From Burkholderiales bacterium (GTDB lineage: Bacteria; Pseudomonadota; Gammaproteobacteria; Burkholderiales; Burkholderiaceae_E): a stretch of DNA of 64,000 bases. Numbering within the stretch: position 1 is the first letter of the stretch; every line of letters starts with the position of its first letter. Shown here in pieces: positions 30,604 to 42,704 of the stretch. The notes under the pieces were generated by a model. That model was not told the DNA's origin. It saw only the letters and a list, made by a program, of their open reading frames with translations, and did not search any database. The translations under genes were made by a program, and so were the position numbers. The stretch lies in the NCBI GenBank assembly GCA_003577305.1, contig QEVL01000011.1:1-64000 (forward strand). Reading direction: 5' to 3'.

Positions 30604-31435
30604 ACTGCTGCGCACCCGCGCGCTCGCATTCGGCTACGACCGCCGAGCGCTCACCGAGCCGATCGACCTCGCGCTGCATCCGGGTGAGATCGTCGTCGTG
30701 CTCGGACCCAACGGAGCGGGGAAGAGCACGCTGTTTCGCACCTTGCTGGGCAGTGTCGCCGCACTGTCCGGAACGGTCTTCTGGGGCGGATGTGCGCTCG
30801 CGGAACTCGCCCCCCGCGAACTGGCCGCACGGGTTGCGTGGGTGCCGCAGCAGCCGGGCGCCGCGTTCGATTTCAGCGTCGAGCACTACGTGATGCTCGG
30901 CCGGCTCGGCCGGCTCGCGGCTGGCGCCGCGCCTGGCCGCGGCGACCGCGAAGCCGTTTCCCGAGCGATCGACCGGCTCGGGCTCGGGCGCTTCCGCGGC
31001 CGGCCGCTCTCGAAGATGTCGGGTGGCGAGCGCCAACTGGCTGCGATCGCGCGCGCGCTCGCCCAGCAGGCCTCGACGCTGTTGCTCGACGAACCGACTG
31101 CGAGCCTGGACTTCGGCAACCAGGGCAGGGTGCTCGACACGCTGCGCAGCCTCGCCGCCGACGGGCTCGGGATCGCCTACGCGACGCACGACCCGAACCA
31201 CGCGCTGCGCGCCGGCACCCATGCGCTGGTCTACCTGCCGGACGGGGCGATCGCGTTCGCGCCGGTCGGGGAACTGATCGAACCCGAGTTGCTCACGCGC
31301 GTCTACGGAGCGCGCGTCGAAGCAGCCCGCACTGCGGACGGGCGCACGGTCTTCACGCTTGCCGATGCGACCCTGGCGCACCGGGCCGGCTCGCCCCGGG
31401 CCGACGCGGGTCCGCGGCAGGCCGGCGAGGGCTGA
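30596..31435 (+). CDS. FecE/MolC-type ABC transporter ATPase
   Basis: A 279-residue ATPase partner of the FecCD permease, overlapping it by eight bases. Walker A GPNGAGKSTLFRTLLG, Q-loop WVPQQPGAAFDFSV, signature MSGGERQLAAIARAL, Walker B LLLDEPTASLD and H-loop YATHDPNHAL are intact, so it should still be able to hydrolyse ATP. The C-terminal tail of about 25 residues is Ala/Gly/Arg-rich and not conserved. Substrate as for the permease: iron-chelate, cobalamin or molybdate/tungstate. Confidence 0.88.
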   Translation: MAELLRTRALAFGYDRRALTEPIDLALHPGEIVVVLGPNGAGKSTLFRTLLGSVAALSGTVFWGGCALAELAPRELAARVAWVPQQPGAAFDFSVEHYVMLGRLGRLAAGAAPGRGDREAVSRAIDRLGLGRFRGRPLSKMSGGERQLAAIARALAQQASTLLLDEPTASLDFGNQGRVLDTLRSLAADGLGIAYATHDPNHALRAGTHALVYLPDGAIAFAPVGELIEPELLTRVYGARVEAARTADGRTVFTLADATLAHRAGSPRADAGPRQAGEG

Positions 31436-31514
31436 GAACTTCCTGGCGCGCCTTCCGGGTGCGGCCGATTGCTTCACACGTTCCGGCTTGCGCCGAGGCT
31501 TGCCTCGGGCGCGT

Positions 31515-32501
31515 TCAGCCGGTGGCGAGGCAGGCTTCCTGTTCCGCCTTCTTCTGCACCGGTTCGACGCCGTTCTTCACCGACACGATCTCGGCCAGGA
31601 TCGCCACGGCGATTTCGGCCGGCGTGCGGCTGCCGATGTGCAGCCCGATCGGCCCGTGCAGCCTCGCGATCTCGTCGGGGGACAGCTCGAACAGCGCCAG
31701 CCGCTCGCGCCGCTTCCCGGTGTTACGGCGCGAGCCCAGCGCGCCGACGTAGAAGGCCGGCGACTTCAGCGCTTCGATCAGTGCCAGATCGTCGAGCTTC
31801 GGGTCGTGCGTGAGCGCAACCACCGCGGTGTGCGCGTCGGGCCTGAACGCCGCGATCGCGTCGTCGGGCATGCCGGGCAGCCAGGTGACCTGCGGCAGTT
31901 CCAGCGTGGTGTAGTACTCCTCGCGCGGGTCGCAGACGAAGACCTGGAAGTCGAGCGCCTTGGCCATCTCGGCGAGCACGCGTGACAGTTGTCCTGCGCC
32001 GATCATCAGCAGCCGGTAGCGTGGGCCGAACACCGCGCGTGCGGTCTTGCCGTCGAACGAGAACGCCTCGCCGCGCTGCGCGGGCGCAAGCGTGGCCTGG
32101 CCGGTTTCGAGATCGAGCGTGCGAACGATCAGTTCCTGGCGCGAGGTGCGTTCGAGCACCTCGTCGATCCACTTCACGTCGGTCACGGGCTCCTGCAGCA
32201 ACCGCAGCGTGCCTCCGCAGGGCAGGCCGAAGCGCGCAGCCTCTTCCTTGGCCACGCCGTAGACGATCATCGAAGGCTTGCCGACCCGCTCGCCGGTTTG
32301 CACGCGCTTGATCAGGTCGTCTTCGACGCATCCGCCGGAGACCGAGCCGACCACCAGGCCGTCGTCGCGCAACGCCAGCAGCGCCCCGGGCGGGCGCGGC
32401 GCCGAACCCCAGGTCTCGACGACGGTCACCAGCCAGACGCCGCGCCCTTCGGCGAACCAGTCACGCGCATGTTCGAGGACTTCACGATCCAGGCTGTCCA
32501 T
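31515..32501 (-). CDS. coxF: XdhC/CoxF family molybdenum-enzyme maturation protein
   Basis: A 328-residue member of the XdhC/CoxI-CoxF family, which binds molybdenum cofactor and supports its sulfuration and insertion into xanthine-dehydrogenase-type enzymes. Features are the N-terminal XdhC domain (WLVTVVETWGSAPRPPGA, VGSVSGGCVEDDL, the Cys in GLPCGGTLRL) and a C-terminal Rossmann domain (LLMIGAGQLSRVLAEMA, FVCDPREEY). The ATG at 32501 follows GAGGGCCC. Last gene of the seven-gene cox cluster; 10 bases after coxG. The choice between coxF and coxI names is tentative. Confidence 0.85.
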   Translation of the reverse strand: MDSLDREVLEHARDWFAEGRGVWLVTVVETWGSAPRPPGALLALRDDGLVVGSVSGGCVEDDLIKRVQTGERVGKPSMIVYGVAKEEAARFGLPCGGTLRLLQEPVTDVKWIDEVLERTSRQELIVRTLDLETGQATLAPAQRGEAFSFDGKTARAVFGPRYRLLMIGAGQLSRVLAEMAKALDFQVFVCDPREEYYTTLELPQVTWLPGMPDDAIAAFRPDAHTAVVALTHDPKLDDLALIEALKSPAFYVGALGSRRNTGKRRERLALFELSPDEIARLHGPIGLHIGSRTPAEIAVAILAEIVSVKNGVEPVQKKAEQEACLATG

Positions 32502-32511
32502 CGGGCCCTCC

Positions 32512-33102
32512 TCAACGCAAGAGGTAAGAGACGAGCGCGGCCGCAAGCAGTGCGACGACGATCCATCTGAGCCAGCGCCGCCTGGCGGCCGCCCTGGCGG
32601 CCAGCACGTCGACCGCGCGGGCTGTCGGCAGCGCCTCGGGCACTGCTGCCGCCGCGGCCGGAGCGGGTGCCAGCCGCGCTTCGAAGGCGGTGAAGAAATC
32701 GTCGGTGATCTTGGCCGCCGCGCCCTCGATCAGCCGCGAGCCCACCTGGGCCAGTTTACCGCCGACCTGCGCGGTGGCGGCATAGGTCAGGCGGGTACCA
32801 GTGGCTTCCGGAGCGAGGCTGACATCGGCCGAACCCTTGCCGAAACCGGCGACGCCGCCCTGGCCGTCGAAGGCAATCGTGTACGAGCGCGGCGGCACGA
32901 CGTTCTCGAGCTTCAGGCGGCCCTTGAAGCGCGCGTTCACCGGGCCGATCCGCATCGCCATCGTCGCGAGGAACTCCTCGTCGGAGACGCGCTCGAGCGA
33001 CTCGCAGCCGGCGATGCAGGCCTTCAGCGTCTCGGGGTCGTTCAACGCGGCCCAGGTGGCCTCGGGAGTCGCGGCAATCAGGCGTTCGCCGTGCAGGTTC
33101 AT
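32512..33102 (-). CDS. coxG: CoxG-like SRPBCC protein with C-terminal membrane anchor
   Basis: A 196-residue protein with an N-terminal SRPBCC/START-like domain of the CoxG family (MNLHGERLIAATPEATWAAL, LKACIAGCESLE, AFDGQGGVAGFGKGSADV), an Ala-rich linker, and a hydrophobic C-terminal segment (LRWIVVALLAAALVSYLL). CoxG is thought to recruit CO dehydrogenase to the membrane. The single C-terminal anchor here fits that idea. It overlaps coxE by four bases. Confidence 0.85.
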   Translation of the reverse strand: MNLHGERLIAATPEATWAALNDPETLKACIAGCESLERVSDEEFLATMAMRIGPVNARFKGRLKLENVVPPRSYTIAFDGQGGVAGFGKGSADVSLAPEATGTRLTYAATAQVGGKLAQVGSRLIEGAAAKITDDFFTAFEARLAPAPAAAAAVPEALPTARAVDVLAARAAARRRWLRWIVVALLAAALVSYLLR

Positions 33103-34300
33103 CTCGAATGCTCCATCGGAGGGGGGCGCCGGCCCGGGCGCTGCACGGGCTTGCGCAGTTCGTGCGCGAGATCGGCGAGGCTGGCAAGGTTGTGCATCGG
33201 CAGCATCCGGTCGACCTGCGGCAGCAGCGCACGCACGCCGGCCGCGCGCGGAGCGAAGCCCTCGTAACGCAGCAGCGGATTGAGCCAGACGAGCTCGTGC
33301 GCGAAACGCGCCAGGCGTGCCGCCTCGGCCGACAGCGAGCCGTGTTCGTCGCGGTCGAGGCCGTCGGTGACCAGCAGCAGCGCGGCGTTGCCCGTGAGCA
33401 TTCGCCGCGCCCAGCGCCGGTTGAATTCGGCAAGGTTCGAGGCGATGCGCGTGCCGCCGCGCCAGTCCTGCACCAGCGCGTCGGCGCGCTCGATCGCCAC
33501 GTCGGGATCGCGGTGGCGCAGGCAGCGGGTGATGTCGGTCAGGCGCGTTCCGAACACCAGCGTGTGCACGCGATGGTGGTGTTGCGTGAGCCCGTACGCG
33601 TAGTGCAGGAACGCGCGCGCGTACCGGTCCATCGAGCCCGAGATGTCGATCATGATGACCAGCGGCGGCGGGCGCAGCCGCGGCGCCGAGCGCGAAAGGT
33701 CGATCGTGTCGGGAGAGCGGGCGAGCCGGCGCAGCGCGCGGCGCAGGTCGATGCCCCCGCGCGGCGACGCCGTGCGCCGGCGCGTACGCAGCGGGCGCAC
33801 CGGCAGCGGCACCGTCTCGGCCAGTCGACGGGCGATCGCGAACTCGTGGGTCGACATGCTCTCGAAGTCGGCGCGCTGCAGCCGCTCGCGCTCCGAGAAA
33901 CTCATGACCGCGTCGATCGTGCGCTTGTCCTCCTCGTGCGCAGGCGGCTGGGGCGGCGGCGTGGCGGAGGGCGGCGACAGCGCCTCCTCGACGCGGCGTG
34001 GCCGCCGCGGCGGCTCGAGCGTGCCCGGCCGTCCGGCGATTTTCGGCAGCAGCAGGTACATCAGCCGCTCGAGCAGCTTCGGATCGCGCCAGAACGCGGC
34101 GAACGCCGCATCGAACACCGGCTGCTCCTCGTGCCGGGTGAGCATCACCGCAGCCAGCGCTGCGTGCACGTCGTCGCGCCGGTCGAGCCCGACCAGCTCC
34201 ACCGCGTTGATCGCCGCGAGGATGCGGTCGGACCCCACGGGCAGGCCTGCCGCGCGCAACACGCGCGCGAAATGCACGATGTTGTCGGCGACGCGCCCGC

Positions 34301-34304
<4 letters not shown>
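33099..34304 (-). CDS. coxE: VWA-domain protein CoxE
   Basis: A 401-residue protein with a C-terminal von Willebrand A domain whose metal site is visible (MIDISGSMDRYARAFLHYAY, the DxSxS motif at about residue 225) and an N-terminal helical region. CoxE works with the MoxR-type AAA+ protein CoxD to build the sulfurated Mo-Cu or Mo centre. The start is GTG at 34304, overlapping the coxD stop by four bases (GTGA); longer upstream starts run antisense-like through coxD and are rejected. Confidence 0.87.
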
Positions 34305-35212
<908 letters not shown>

Positions 35213-35303
35213 GGGGGGATTCGGTGGAGGCCTGCAACGACAGCGGAAGGTACGGGGGTCGCGCGTGCGAGGCTGCGCGCGACCCCGGCAACGGCCGGTT
35301 CGA

Positions 35304-36098
35304 TCAGCCGGCGAGCGCCTTCTCGATCGCGCGCCGCGCCATGACGCTGACCATCGCGGCACGGTATTCGGCCGATCCGTGCAGGTCGCTGTTGCAGCCG
35401 GCCGCGTCGATGCGGATGCCGTCGAGCGCCCCGGGCCGGAAATCGCGGGCGAGCGCCTGCTCCATCTCAGGCACCCGGAAGACGTGCGAGCGCGCGCCGG
35501 TGACCGCGACGCGCACCCCGGCGGCGCTCTGGCTCACGAAGACGCCCACCAGCGCGAACCGCGACGCGGGCTGCTTGAACTTCACGTAGGCCGCACGCTG
35601 CGGTACGGGAAAGGAGACCGACACGATCAGTTCGCCCGGCTCCAGCGCGGTGGTGAACAGGTCCTTGAAGAAGTCGTCGGCGGCGATCGACCGGCGGTCG
35701 GTCTGGATCGTGGCACCCAGCCCGAGCACGCCGGCCGGATAGTCGGCGGCCGGATCGGAGTTGGCGATCGAGCCGCCGATCGTGCCCATGTTGCGCACCA
35801 TCTGGTCGCCGATGCCGCCGGCGAGGTCCGCAAGCGCCGGAATCGCGGCGCGCACCTCGGCCGAGCGAGCGACTTCCGAGTGGCGCGTCATCGCGCCGAT
35901 CTTCACCGACGAGCCTTCCCGGCTGATGCCGTGCAGCCCGTCGATGCCGCCGAGGTCGACGAGCGTGCTCGCCGACGACAGCCGCAGCTTCATCGACTGC
36001 ACCAGGCTCTGTCCGCCGGCGAGATAGCGCGCCTCGCCTCCGCCTGCGCCAACCGCCTTCGCGACACTGTCGGGGCGCTGGTATTCGAATTCGTACAT
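35304..36098 (-). CDS. coxM: Molybdenum hydroxylase FAD subunit (CoxM-like)
   Basis: Medium subunit that carries FAD and passes electrons from the iron-sulfur subunit to an acceptor. The 264-residue product has the FAD-binding motifs YLAGGQSLVQSMKLRL (about residues 25-40) and NMGTIGGSIANSDPAADYP (about 103-121), and a CO-dehydrogenase flavoprotein C-terminal domain. It lies downstream of coxL, the S-L-M order seen in form II clusters. Confidence 0.93.
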   Translation of the reverse strand: MYEFEYQRPDSVAKAVGAGGGEARYLAGGQSLVQSMKLRLSSASTLVDLGGIDGLHGISREGSSVKIGAMTRHSEVARSAEVRAAIPALADLAGGIGDQMVRNMGTIGGSIANSDPAADYPAGVLGLGATIQTDRRSIAADDFFKDLFTTALEPGELIVSVSFPVPQRAAYVKFKQPASRFALVGVFVSQSAAGVRVAVTGARSHVFRVPEMEQALARDFRPGALDGIRIDAAGCNSDLHGSAEYRAAMVSVMARRAIEKALAG

Positions 36099-36113
36099 GA
36101 GTTGTCTCCTCGA

Positions 36114-38471
<2,358 letters not shown>

Positions 38472-38490
38472 GGCTCGTGTCTCCCCGGTG

Positions 38491-38955
38491 TCAGCCCTGC
38501 GCGGCGACCTGCTCGATCGCGCGCACGATGTTGTGGTAGCCGGTGCAGCGGCAGATGTTGCCGTCGAGCCCCTCGCGGATCTGCGCCTCGGTGGGCTTCG
38601 GGTTGTCCTGCAGCAGCTGGATCGCCGACATCACCATGCCGGGCGTGCAGAAGCCGCACTGCAGTGCGTGGCACTCGTTGAAGGCCTTCTGCATCGGGTG
38701 CAGCTCGCCGTTGGCCGCGAGACCCTCGATCGTGGTGATCGTGGCGCCGTCGGCCTGCACCGCCAGCATCGAGCACGCCTTGACCGCGCGCCCGTTCATG
38801 TGGATCGTGCAGGCGCCGCATTGCGCGGTGTCGCAGCCCACGTGGGTGCCGGTGAGTTGCAGGTTCTCGCGAATGAACTGCACCAGCAGCGTCCGGGCAT
38901 CGATCGTTGCCGTCACCTGCCTGCCGTTCACCGTCATCGTCACGGTCCGGTCCAT
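38491..38955 (-). CDS. coxS: Molybdenum hydroxylase [2Fe-2S] subunit (CoxS-like)
   Basis: Small subunit with two [2Fe-2S] clusters, 154 residues. The plant-ferredoxin-type cluster is held by [16 protein letters not shown] and a following Cys (about residues 42-65); the second helical cluster uses CGFCTPGM and CRCTGYHNI (about 103-145). The ATG at 38955 has a strong ribosome site AGGAGG eight bases upstream. First gene of the cluster coxS-L-M-D-E-G-F; coxL begins 19 bases later. Confidence 0.94.
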   Translation of the reverse strand: MDRTVTMTVNGRQVTATIDARTLLVQFIRENLQLTGTHVGCDTAQCGACTIHMNGRAVKACSMLAVQADGATITTIEGLAANGELHPMQKAFNECHALQCGFCTPGMVMSAIQLLQDNPKPTEAQIREGLDGNICRCTGYHNIVRAIEQVAAQG

Positions 38956-39136
38956 GAATTGCCTCCTGGTTCGAGTTTCTTGTTGCCGCCTGCGGCGACG
39001 CGATGTTCCTACCCGTGATGATGCCAGCTTCCGGTCGAGGCGGAAGGCTTGCACGCGTCGCCCGAGGGGCTGAGCCGCGCCTTGCGCGGCGGGCAGCGCC
39101 GCTCGCGCACGGCGCGCCGGCAGGCCGCCATTCGGT

Positions 39137-39151
39137 TGTTGCATCGCAACA
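39137..39151. promoter_or_regulatory. Inverted repeat between coxS and dcd, possible operator
   Basis: Perfect repeat TGTTGC (39137-39142), ATC, GCAACA (39146-39151) in the 270-base gap between the divergent coxS and dcd genes. It lies about 180 bases upstream of coxS and 75 bases before dcd. It is a candidate regulator site for the cox operon. No other feature is recognised in this gap apart from the coxS ribosome site. Confidence 0.35.
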
Positions 39152-39225
39152 GACAAGGCGGCCGCGCCGCTCGGGCTAGAATGCCGCCTCCCGCGGCGCG
39201 CCGTGCGCCGCTTCCGGGCCACATG

Positions 39226-40917
39226 ATGAGCATCAAGTCCGACCGCTGGATCCGCCGCATGGCCGCGCAAGGCATGATCGAGCCCTTCGAGGCCGGCCAG
39301 GTGCGCGAGATCGACGGCAAACGCATCGTCTCGTACGGCACCTCGAGCTATGGCTACGACCTGCGCTGCGCCGACGAGTTCAAGATCTTCACCAACATCA
39401 ATTCGACGATCGTCGACCCCAAGAATTTCGACGAGAAGTCGTTCGTCGACTTCAAGGGCCCGGTCTGCATCATCCCGCCCAATTCGTTCGCGCTGGCGCG
39501 CACGGTCGAGTATTTCCGCATTCCGCGCAGCGTGCTCACGGTCTGCCTGGGCAAGTCGACCTACGCGCGCTGCTTCAGCGGTGATACGCGCGTGGCTTTG
39601 GTCGACGGCACCTCGCCAACGCTGGAAGAAATGGCGCGACGACATGATCGCGGCGAGCTGTTCTGGGGCTACAGCATCGGACCGAACGGACGTCTGATCG
39701 TGTCGTTGCTCGATGCGCCACGTCTGATCGGTCGAGATTCGCTACTTTCCATCGAACTGGACAACGGCGAGTCGATCCACGCGACCCCCGACCACGACTT
39801 CATGATGCGTGACGGACGCATGGTGCCGGCGAGCCAATTGCGTGTCGGAAATTCGCTGATGCCGCTGTACCGGGACCTGTTCCGCGGCTACGAGATGGTC
39901 TATCAGCCCCTGAACGGTCACCTGCTGCCGACGCACCGACTGGCGGACGAGTGGAACGTTCGCAACGGCATCTATGCGCACGTGTCGGGGACGCACCGGC
40001 ATCACATCGATTTCGACAGGCGCAACAATCGGCCGACCAACCTGGAACGCATGGACGCAGCGGAACACATCCGCATGCACAACGCGGACAATTACGGCGA
40101 CGAGTTCGACGCGGAGGCACACGGTGAATCGATCCGGAGTGCGTTGGCGCAACGGGCGCTGGACCCGAATTGGGCAGCACGATTCGCCGATGCGCAGCGT
40201 GAGCGCGCCCTGTCCTTGTGGCATGACGAGCGCTACGGCGCAATTCGCGAGCGGTTGATCGAGGCGCGGCGCAATCCATCCGACGCGACTCGCGAGGCGC
40301 ATCGCGACGCAGCGATCAACCGCTATGCCGATCCCGAGGAGCGTGCGCGCTGCGCACAGAGCGCTCGAAACGCCTGGGCTGCCGACGATGGTTCACGCCG
40401 CCGTCGCCAGGCAGAGGTGGCGCGAAACATCAATCTGCGCGAGAACATCACGCAGGAAACCGTACGTGCGGCGCTCGATCGAGCCGGTTCGATCCGCGGT
40501 GCCGCCCGCCTGTTGGATTGCGATCGATCGGTGTTCCGCCGTTTTCCGGAGACCGTGGCAGGTTTTCGCGGCGCGGCCGCGCCGCGCAATCACAAGATCG
40601 TCGGCATCCGGGAACTACCGGGTGAGCATGACGTGTTCTGCCTGACCGCGCCCGAGGCGGGAAACTTCGCGCTGGAAGCCGGCGTCTTCGTCCACAACTG
40701 CGGCATCATCGTCAACGTAACGCCGCTCGAACCCGAGTGGGAGGGGCACGTCACGCTCGAGTTCTCCAATACCACGCCGCTGCCGGCGAAGATCTACGCG
40801 GGCGAAGGCTGCGCGCAGGTGATCTTCCTCGAGTCCGACGAGGTCTGCGAAACCTCGTACCGCGACCGCGGCGGCAAGTACCAGGGCCAGACCGGGGTCA
40901 CGCTGCCGCGCACCTGA
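39226..40917 (+). CDS. dcd: dCTP deaminase precursor containing an intein
   Basis: Deaminates dCTP to dUTP, the main source of dTMP in many proteobacteria. The frame encodes 563 residues: N-extein 1-115, intein 116-491, C-extein 492-563. The two exteins join to a normal 187-residue Dcd. The junction follows KSTYAR at residues 110-115, where the family has its substrate-binding Ser111 and Arg115; the catalytic Glu is in VTLEF of the C-extein. So the intein must splice out for activity. The ATG at 39226 ([11 protein letters not shown]) matches the family start. The gene stands alone, divergent from the cox operon and upstream of leuA. Confidence 0.95.
   Translation: MSIKSDRWIRRMAAQGMIEPFEAGQVREIDGKRIVSYGTSSYGYDLRCADEFKIFTNINSTIVDPKNFDEKSFVDFKGPVCIIPPNSFALARTVEYFRIPRSVLTVCLGKSTYARCFSGDTRVALVDGTSPTLEEMARRHDRGELFWGYSIGPNGRLIVSLLDAPRLIGRDSLLSIELDNGESIHATPDHDFMMRDGRMVPASQLRVGNSLMPLYRDLFRGYEMVYQPLNGHLLPTHRLADEWNVRNGIYAHVSGTHRHHIDFDRRNNRPTNLERMDAAEHIRMHNADNYGDEFDAEAHGESIRSALAQRALDPNWAARFADAQRERALSLWHDERYGAIRERLIEARRNPSDATREAHRDAAINRYADPEERARCAQSARNAWAADDGSRRRRQAEVARNINLRENITQETVRAALDRAGSIRGAARLLDCDRSVFRRFPETVAGFRGAAAPRNHKIVGIRELPGEHDVFCLTAPEAGNFALEAGVFVHNCGIIVNVTPLEPEWEGHVTLEFSNTTPLPAKIYAGEGCAQVIFLESDEVCETSYRDRGGKYQGQTGVTLPRT
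39571..40698 (+). other. Intein with HNH homing endonuclease inside Dcd
   Basis: The 376-residue element starts with Cys (block [14 protein letters not shown]) and has block B ([15 protein letters not shown] with the Thr-x-x-His). It ends with block F ([19 protein letters not shown]) and block G (VFVHN), followed by Cys as first C-extein residue. All residues for class 1 splicing are present. The middle holds an HNH-type nuclease ([21 protein letters not shown], cut short here) and a helical basic region ending in a small HTH-like segment ([16 protein letters not shown]), probably for DNA recognition. Base composition is visibly less GC-rich than in the exteins, which suggests recent invasion. 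Confidence 0.94.
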
Positions 40918-40929
40918 GCCGGCACGCGG

Positions 40930-40958
40930 TTGCGTGCGCTGCACAAAGCCGCTATATT
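40930..40958 (+). promoter_or_regulatory. Putative sigma-70 promoter upstream of leuA
   Basis: -35 TTGCGT (40930-40935) and -10 TATATT (40953-40958) with a 17-base spacer, in an otherwise GC-rich stretch. Transcription would start at about 40965, leaving a 190-base 5' UTR before leuA. The -10 matches the consensus in five of six positions, while the -35 is weak. Confidence 0.5.
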
Positions 40959-40964
40959 TTTTCG

Positions 40965-41078
40965 ATGCCATCGCGCTTGCATCTTCGGTCCACGCCTCTT
41001 GCCACGACCCTCTCCCGGTCGTGCGGCGGCCTGCACCTTCTTGCGGTGCTCGGTCCGCTACTGCGCCCCGCGCGCTGA
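40965..41078 (+). CDS. Possible leucine-rich leader peptide before leuA
   Basis: A 37-residue frame with ten leucines, including HLLAVLGPLL near its end, followed by leuA 78 bases later. The same stretch can form stem-loops CACGACC/GGTCGTG (41003-41023) and GCACC/GGTGC (41033-41049). This would suit transcription attenuation by charged tRNA-Leu, as in enteric leu operons. Against it: no T-run terminator is visible, and the ATG would coincide with the predicted transcript start. The remainder of this 239-base gap shows only the leuA ribosome site (GGAG, 41145-41148). Confidence 0.3.
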   Translation: MPSRLHLRSTPLATTLSRSCGGLHLLAVLGPLLRPAR

Positions 41079-41156
41079 TACCCCCTTACCCCCATTACCG
41101 ACGCAGTCCTTTCTGCCTCCCGCCACGAGCGGGACCGGCAATACCGGAGTATTCAG

Positions 41157-42704
41157 ATGGCCGACAAACTGATCATTTTCGACACCACCTTGCGTGACGG
41201 CGAGCAAAGCCCGGGCGCCTCGATGACCCGGGAGGAGAAGCTGCGCATCGCCAAGCAGCTCGAGAAACTGCGGGTCGACGTGATCGAGGCCGGTTTTGCC
41301 GCGTCCTCCACCGGCGACTTCGAGGCGGTGCGCGCGATCGCCGACGCGATCAGGGATTCCACCGTCTGTTCGCTGGCCAGGGCCAACGACCGCGACATCT
41401 CGCGCGCGGCCGAAGCGCTGAAGGGGGCGAAGTCGATGCGCATCCACACCTTCATGGCCACTTCGGCGCTGCACATGGAGAAGAAGCTGCGCATGACGCC
41501 CGAGCAGGTCCACGAGCAGATCCGCCTGGCGGTGCGCTTTGCGCGCAGGTTCACCGACGACGTCGAGTTCTCGCCCGAGGACGCCAGCCGCTCCGACCCC
41601 GACTTCCTGTGCCGCGTACTCGAAGCCGCGATCGCCGAAGGCGCCACCACGATCAACATCCCCGACACGGTGGGCTACGCGGTCCCGGAGATGTTCGGCC
41701 ATCAGATCCGCACGCTTCGCGAGCGCATTCCGAACTCGGGCAAGGCGATCTGGTCGGTGCACTGCCACAACGACCTGGGCATGGCGGTGGCCAATTCGCT
41801 GGCGGCGGTGAAGATTGGCGGCGCCCGCCAGGTCGAGTGCACGGTCAACGGGCTGGGCGAGCGCGCGGGCAACACCTCGCTCGAGGAGGTCGTGATGGCG
41901 GTGAAGACGCGCCGCGACTACTACGATCTCGAGGTCGGCGTGGACACCACGCAGATCGTGCCGGCCTCCAAGCTCGTCTCCAGCATTACCGGCTTCCCGG
42001 TGCAGCCGAACAAGGCGGTGGTGGGCGCCAACGCCTTTGCGCACGCCTCGGGCATCCACCAGGACGGCGTGCTCAAGCAGCGCGACACCTACGAGATCAT
42101 GCGTGCCGAAGACGTGGGCTGGACGGCCAACAAGATCGTCCTGGGCAAGCTCTCGGGCCGCAACGCGTTCAAGCAGCGGCTGCACGAACTGGGCATCGAG
42201 CTCGAGTCCGAGCAGGAGGTCAACGCGGCGTTCCAGCGCTTCAAGGATCTCGCCGACCGCAAGTCGGAGATCTTCGACGAGGACATCCACGCGCTGGTCT
42301 CGGACCAGGCGGTGCACCACGAGGCCGACGAGCACTACCAGCTGGTCTCGATGGCGCAGGCCTCCGAAACCGGCGAACGCCCGCACGCGCGGGTGACGTT
42401 CAGCGTCGACGGCAGCGAGCAGACCAGCCACAGCGAAGGCAACGGTCCGGTCGACGCCACCTTCAAGGCGATCGAGGCGAAAGTGGGCAGTGGCGCCGAG
42501 CTGATGCTGTACTCGGTCAACGCGATCACCACCGGCACCGAGTCACAGGGCGAGGTCACGGTGCGGCTGGCCAAGTCCGGCCGGATCGTCAATGGCGTGG
42601 GCGCCGACCCGGACATCGTGGTCGCATCGGCCAAGGCCTACCTGAACGCGCTGAACAAGCTGCATTCGCGGGCCGATCGGGTCAATCCGCAGGCCGGCGT
42701 CTGA
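41157..42704 (+). CDS. leuA: 2-isopropylmalate synthase
   Basis: First committed step of leucine synthesis: condenses acetyl-CoA with 2-oxoisovalerate. The 515-residue product has the catalytic TIM barrel ([17 protein letters not shown] at residues 8-24, the metal-binding [14 protein letters not shown], and [12 protein letters not shown]), the linker, and the C-terminal LeuA allosteric domain for leucine feedback (about 390-505). The start follows GGAG by eight bases. It overlaps the next gene by one base. Confidence 0.97.
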   Translation: MADKLIIFDTTLRDGEQSPGASMTREEKLRIAKQLEKLRVDVIEAGFAASSTGDFEAVRAIADAIRDSTVCSLARANDRDISRAAEALKGAKSMRIHTFMATSALHMEKKLRMTPEQVHEQIRLAVRFARRFTDDVEFSPEDASRSDPDFLCRVLEAAIAEGATTINIPDTVGYAVPEMFGHQIRTLRERIPNSGKAIWSVHCHNDLGMAVANSLAAVKIGGARQVECTVNGLGERAGNTSLEEVVMAVKTRRDYYDLEVGVDTTQIVPASKLVSSITGFPVQPNKAVVGANAFAHASGIHQDGVLKQRDTYEIMRAEDVGWTANKIVLGKLSGRNAFKQRLHELGIELESEQEVNAAFQRFKDLADRKSEIFDEDIHALVSDQAVHHEADEHYQLVSMAQASETGERPHARVTFSVDGSEQTSHSEGNGPVDATFKAIEAKVGSGAELMLYSVNAITTGTESQGEVTVRLAKSGRIVNGVGADPDIVVASAKAYLNALNKLHSRADRVNPQAGV

